Part shown: piece by piece, positions 61,329 through 64,000 of the stretch
How positions within the stretch are numbered: the first letter of the stretch is position 1
Layout of the letters: the number at the start of each line of letters is the position of its first letter
From: Nitrospirillum viridazoti CBAmc
GTDB lineage: Bacteria; Pseudomonadota; Alphaproteobacteria; Azospirillales; Azospirillaceae
Assembly: GCF_000730165.1 (NCBI RefSeq)
Contig: NZ_CP022110.1
Coordinates: 1,123,501-1,187,500, forward strand
DNA length: 64,000 nucleotides
Direction of reading: 5' to 3'
The notes under the pieces: model-generated
What the model was told of the DNA's origin: nothing
The model's input: only the letters and a program-made list of their open reading frames with translations
The model's database searches: none
Program-made: the position numbers and the translations under genes

Positions 61329-62593
61329 CCCTGCTGCTGGAAGACCGGGCCGCGAGCCGGCCCGATGGCGCCGCGTTCGATCCGATGGCCGTCCGCCGCC
61401 AGTTTCCCATCTTCGGGCGCAATCCCGGCCTGACCTTCCTGGACACGGCCGCCAGCGCGCAGAAGCCGCGCGCCGTGATCGACGGCATGGCCGAGTTCTA
61501 CCGTACCGACTACGCCAACGTGCATCGCGGCGTCTATGGCCTGAGCGCCCGCTCCACCGCCCGGTTCGAGGCGGCGCGGGAAACGGTGGCGCGTTTCCTG
61601 AACGCCACCGACGCGTCGGAGATCGTCTTCGTGCGCGGTGCCACGGAGGGCATCAACTTGGTGGCGCAAAGCTGGGGGCCGGCCTTCCTGCGCCCCGGTG
61701 ACCAGGTGGTGGTGTCGGAGTTGGAGCACCATTCCAATATCGTGCCGTGGCAGATGCTGCGCCAACGCCTGGGGATAGAGCTGGTGGTGGCGCCCATCGG
61801 CGCCGATGGCGCCCTGGATCTGGTAGCATTCCAGGGACTGCTGGGGCCGCGCACCCGGCTGGTGGCCATGACCCACCTGGCCAACGTCACCGGCCATGTC
61901 GTGGCGGTGGAGGCTGTGGTGCGCCTGGCCCACGCCCACGGCGCCCTGGTCCTGCTGGACGGATGCCAGGCGGTGCCGCGCCTGCCGGTGGACGTGCGGG
62001 CGCTGGATTGCGACTTCTACGTCTTCTCCGGCCACAAATGCTATGGCCCCACCGGCATCGGCGTGCTGTACGCCAAGCGCGCGCTGCTGGACGCCATGCC
62101 CCCCTGGCAGGGCGGCGGCGACATGATCCGCACCGTCAGCTTCGCTGAGACCACCTACCAGGACGCCCCCCAGCGGTTCGAGGCCGGGACGCCCGACATC
62201 GCCGGCGCCATCGGCCTGGCCCTGGCGCTGGACTTCATGGACGGGCTGGGCCGCGCTGCCATCCGTGACCATGAGGCCGCCCTGACCCGTTATGCCGAGG
62301 CGCTGCTGACGGAAATCCCGGGGGTCGGCCTGGTGGCGGCGGGCGGCAGCCGGCTGGGTGCCCTGTCCTTCCTGGTGGACGGCATCCACCCGCACGATCT
62401 GGCCACCATTTTCGACCAGCATGACGTCGCGGTGCGCGCCGGCCACCATTGCGCCCAACCCCTGATGGACCGGCTGGACCTGCCGGCGACGGCCCGCGCC
62501 TCGTTTGGGGTCTACAGCACGGAGGCTGATGTGGAGCGCCTGGCCGAGGCCATCCGCGCGGCGCAGAAGCTGTTCGGCGTCGCGGCGCGATAG
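61325..62593 (+). CDS. sufS: SufS, cysteine desulfurase
   Basis: SufS (422 residues) is a class II cysteine desulfurase: FLDTAASAQKPRAVIDGM (about 38-55), K238 in FSGHKCYGPTG binds PLP, and C376 in RAGHHCAQPL is the sulfur-carrying cysteine. With NifS it gives this island two desulfurases. The ATG overlaps the sufD stop by four bases. Confidence 0.97.
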   Translation: MTLLLEDRAASRPDGAAFDPMAVRRQFPIFGRNPGLTFLDTAASAQKPRAVIDGMAEFYRTDYANVHRGVYGLSARSTARFEAARETVARFLNATDASEIVFVRGATEGINLVAQSWGPAFLRPGDQVVVSELEHHSNIVPWQMLRQRLGIELVVAPIGADGALDLVAFQGLLGPRTRLVAMTHLANVTGHVVAVEAVVRLAHAHGALVLLDGCQAVPRLPVDVRALDCDFYVFSGHKCYGPTGIGVLYAKRALLDAMPPWQGGGDMIRTVSFAETTYQDAPQRFEAGTPDIAGAIGLALALDFMDGLGRAAIRDHEAALTRYAEALLTEIPGVGLVAAGGSRLGALSFLVDGIHPHDLATIFDQHDVAVRAGHHCAQPLMDRLDLPATARASFGVYSTEADVERLAEAIRAAQKLFGVAAR

Positions 62594-62607
62594 GAAAGGG
62601 CACCCCC

Positions 62608-63069
62608 ATGGATTTGCGCGATCTCTACCAGGACATCATCCTGGATCACGGCCGTTCCCCCCGCAATTTCCGGGCCTTGGCCGCGCCCAGCCACTTCGCC
62701 CACGGCCACAACCCGCTGTGCGGCGACAAGGTCACCATCTTCCTGCGCCTGGAGGGCGACCGCATCGTGGAAGTCAGTTTCGAGGGCAAGGGCTGCGCCA
62801 TCTCCACCGCCTCCGCCTCGCTGATGACGGAGGTTGTCTTGAACAAGACGCTGGCGGAGGCTGAGGCTCTGTTCGGCCACTTTCATGGCACCGTGACAGG
62901 GGGCGGTGGTGATTTGCCCGACGCCCTGGCGGAGGAGGGGGAGCGGCTGCAGCCCCTGACGGGGGTCAAGGCCTACCCCACGCGGGTGAAGTGCGCGACC
63001 TTGGCCTGGCACACGCTGGAGGCGGCGGTGAAAGGCGGCGGCCTGCCCGTGCCGGTGAAGACGGAATAG
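62608..63069 (+). CDS. sufU: SufU-type sulfur transfer/scaffold protein
   Basis: This 153-residue IscU-fold protein has three conserved cysteines: NPLCGDKV, GKGCAISTASASLM and RVKCATLAWHTLEAA. The spacing between the second and third, with an extra insert, marks the SufU group, which passes sulfur from SufS. It follows sufS by 14 bp. Confidence 0.95.
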   Translation: MDLRDLYQDIILDHGRSPRNFRALAAPSHFAHGHNPLCGDKVTIFLRLEGDRIVEVSFEGKGCAISTASASLMTEVVLNKTLAEAEALFGHFHGTVTGGGGDLPDALAEEGERLQPLTGVKAYPTRVKCATLAWHTLEAAVKGGGLPVPVKTE

Positions 63070-63081
63070 GGGGCGGCATCC

Positions 63082-63441
63082 ATGCGTGTCTTCCAGGAGG
63101 AACCACTGCTGGCCAACGTGACGGCGGACGATGGCGACCCCGCCTTGACGGAGGCGGTGTTCGAGGCGCTGCGCACCGTCCGCGATCCGGAGATACCGGT
63201 CAACCTGGTGGACCTTGGCCTGATCTATCGGGTGCGGGGCCGCCGTGACGGCCTGGTCCATATCGACATGACCCTGACCACACCGGCCTGTCCCGTGGCC
63301 ACCACGCTGCCGGGTCAGGTCCAGAACCTGGTCTCGCTGGTGCCGGGGGTCAGCGTGGTGCTGGTCGACATGGTCTGGGACCCGCCCTGGACCCGGGACC
63401 GCATGACCGAAAGCGCGCGCCTGGAACTGGGATTGGTGTAG
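63082..63441 (+). CDS. sufT: SufT/MIP18-family (DUF59) protein
   Basis: This 119-residue protein has LRTVRDPEIPVNLVDLGLIYRV (about 30-51), MTLTTPACPVATTLPGQVQNLV with the conserved Cys, and VWDPPWTRDRMTESARLELG. It is the last suf gene and helps Fe-S protein maturation. Its start lies 12 bp after sufU. Confidence 0.95.
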   Translation: MRVFQEEPLLANVTADDGDPALTEAVFEALRTVRDPEIPVNLVDLGLIYRVRGRRDGLVHIDMTLTTPACPVATTLPGQVQNLVSLVPGVSVVLVDMVWDPPWTRDRMTESARLELGLV

Positions 63442-63497
63442 GAGGCATCCCCCGATCTACGCGGCGCAGGGGCAGGGTCCGGGAGGGGCGTTAAAAT

Positions 63498-63908
63498 CTA
63501 GGGTGTTCCGGCAGACCGCCGAAACTCTTCGGATGCTTCGTCGAGAAAGACGTACAGCGCCATGATTTGGCCATCGCGGACCGTGATGACATCCCAGCCG
63601 GTATATTCGGGTGTTTCGCCGCGCGGCCCTGAGCCCCAGGCGAGCCGCCCGGCATCGTGCAGCACCTGCGCCTTGCCCTGCGGTGTGTAGACATAGTGCG
63701 GATGCGTCGCCCGTAGATCACCGGCGAATTTGTTGATCGCCTGGCGCCCGACGATCACACCCGGTGGCACATGAAGCACCCCATCCTGTGCCCAGAGCTC
63801 GTCGATTGCGGCGCGGCGGCGCGTGTCGTCGCCTTCGCCGAAGACCTCCTCAAGGTTGCGGTGGAGCAACTCGCGGATGCGCTCCTCGGATTCACTGGAT
63901 TGCAACAT
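63498..63908 (-). CDS. NTF2-like (SnoaL-type) protein
   Basis: This 136-residue protein shows the cone-shaped NTF2-like pattern: IRELLHRNLEEVFGEGDDTRRRAAIDELWAQDGVLHVPPGVIVGRQAINKFA, then a curved sheet ending YTGWDVITVRDGQIMALYVFLD. The family includes isomerases, hydrolases and binding proteins. It is convergent with sufT and marks the end of the nif island. The last bases (63909-64000) hold nothing I can name. Confidence 0.8.
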   Translation of the reverse strand: MLQSSESEERIRELLHRNLEEVFGEGDDTRRRAAIDELWAQDGVLHVPPGVIVGRQAINKFAGDLRATHPHYVYTPQGKAQVLHDAGRLAWGSGPRGETPEYTGWDVITVRDGQIMALYVFLDEASEEFRRSAGTP

Positions 63909-64000
63909 GGCATGTTTCCTTGAGAGGGCGACCGAACCTCGGCCAGGACACCCTTCGCAGTCGTATCGGGCGTGCGCTGGTGCCACTAATAGATACCAAT

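Overview
The window is high-GC alphaproteobacterial DNA dominated by a nitrogen-fixation island of about 40 kb (roughly 23.4-63.4 kb). The gene order (nifHDK-ENX-fdxB-nifQ, iscA/nfu/nifS/nifV/cysE/nifW, fixABCX-modD-nifA, nifT, nifB-fdxN-nifZ, sufBCDSUT), the cysteine motif in NifA and the lack of nifL fit a free-living or plant-associated diazotroph of the Azospirillum/Nitrospirillum/Niveispirillum type. That placement is inference from layout and protein character; no search was run.

Layout. (1) 1-10.5 kb: an accessory metabolic block with a partial MFS transporter, a flavin monooxygenase/FMN reductase pair, a GH3 glycosidase, a TetR regulator, a TonB-dependent receptor, and a Tat-exported small subunit with a GMC oxidoreductase. 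(2) 10.8-15.4 kb: a small catabolic cluster (VOC, alpha/beta hydrolase, SDR, EthD, LysR) that also holds two gene remnants. (3) 15.4-23.0 kb: transglutaminase, SYLF protein, several small hypothetical proteins, hemolysin III-like protein and a cold-shock protein. It is interrupted by a complete IS66-family element at 17572-20748 with 13-bp inverted ends and a perfect 8-bp target duplication; the insertion cut a small gene off from its ribosome binding site. (4) 23.4-63.4 kb: the nif/fix/suf island. (5) The end: an NTF2-like protein.

How the island works. nifHDK encode nitrogenase. nifE, nifN, nifX, nifB, nifV, nifQ, fdxB, fdxN and the Mo-related genes modD and mop make or feed FeMo-co. nifS, iscA, nfu, cysE and a whole suf operon supply Fe-S clusters and cysteine. 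fixABCX supplies low-potential electrons. NifA carries the C-x11-C-x19-C-x4-C signature of oxygen-sensitive NifA. I find ten sigma-54 (-24/-12) promoter candidates and NifA sites (TGT-N10-ACA) at six control regions. Four of these regions are divergent and appear to share one UAS block between two opposed sigma-54 promoters: receiver-like gene/nifH, unknown gene/iscA, DUF2478/nifT, and truncated haemoglobin/sufB. The suf operon, a truncated haemoglobin, a receiver-like protein without its phospho-acceptor aspartate and an unrecognised 200-residue protein therefore look like members of the NifA regulon.

Most interesting for follow-up: the DegT-like protein of the nifB operon whose PLP-lysine position is glycine, the SIR2-like protein paired with nifT, the NifE with a C-terminal Bfd/NifU-type [2Fe-2S] domain in a locus where modular NifU is otherwise split up, the pseudo-receiver transcribed away from nifH, and a perfect 21-bp-stem hairpin between the nifB operon and the haemoglobin gene. 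I saw no CRISPR array, rRNA or tRNA gene.
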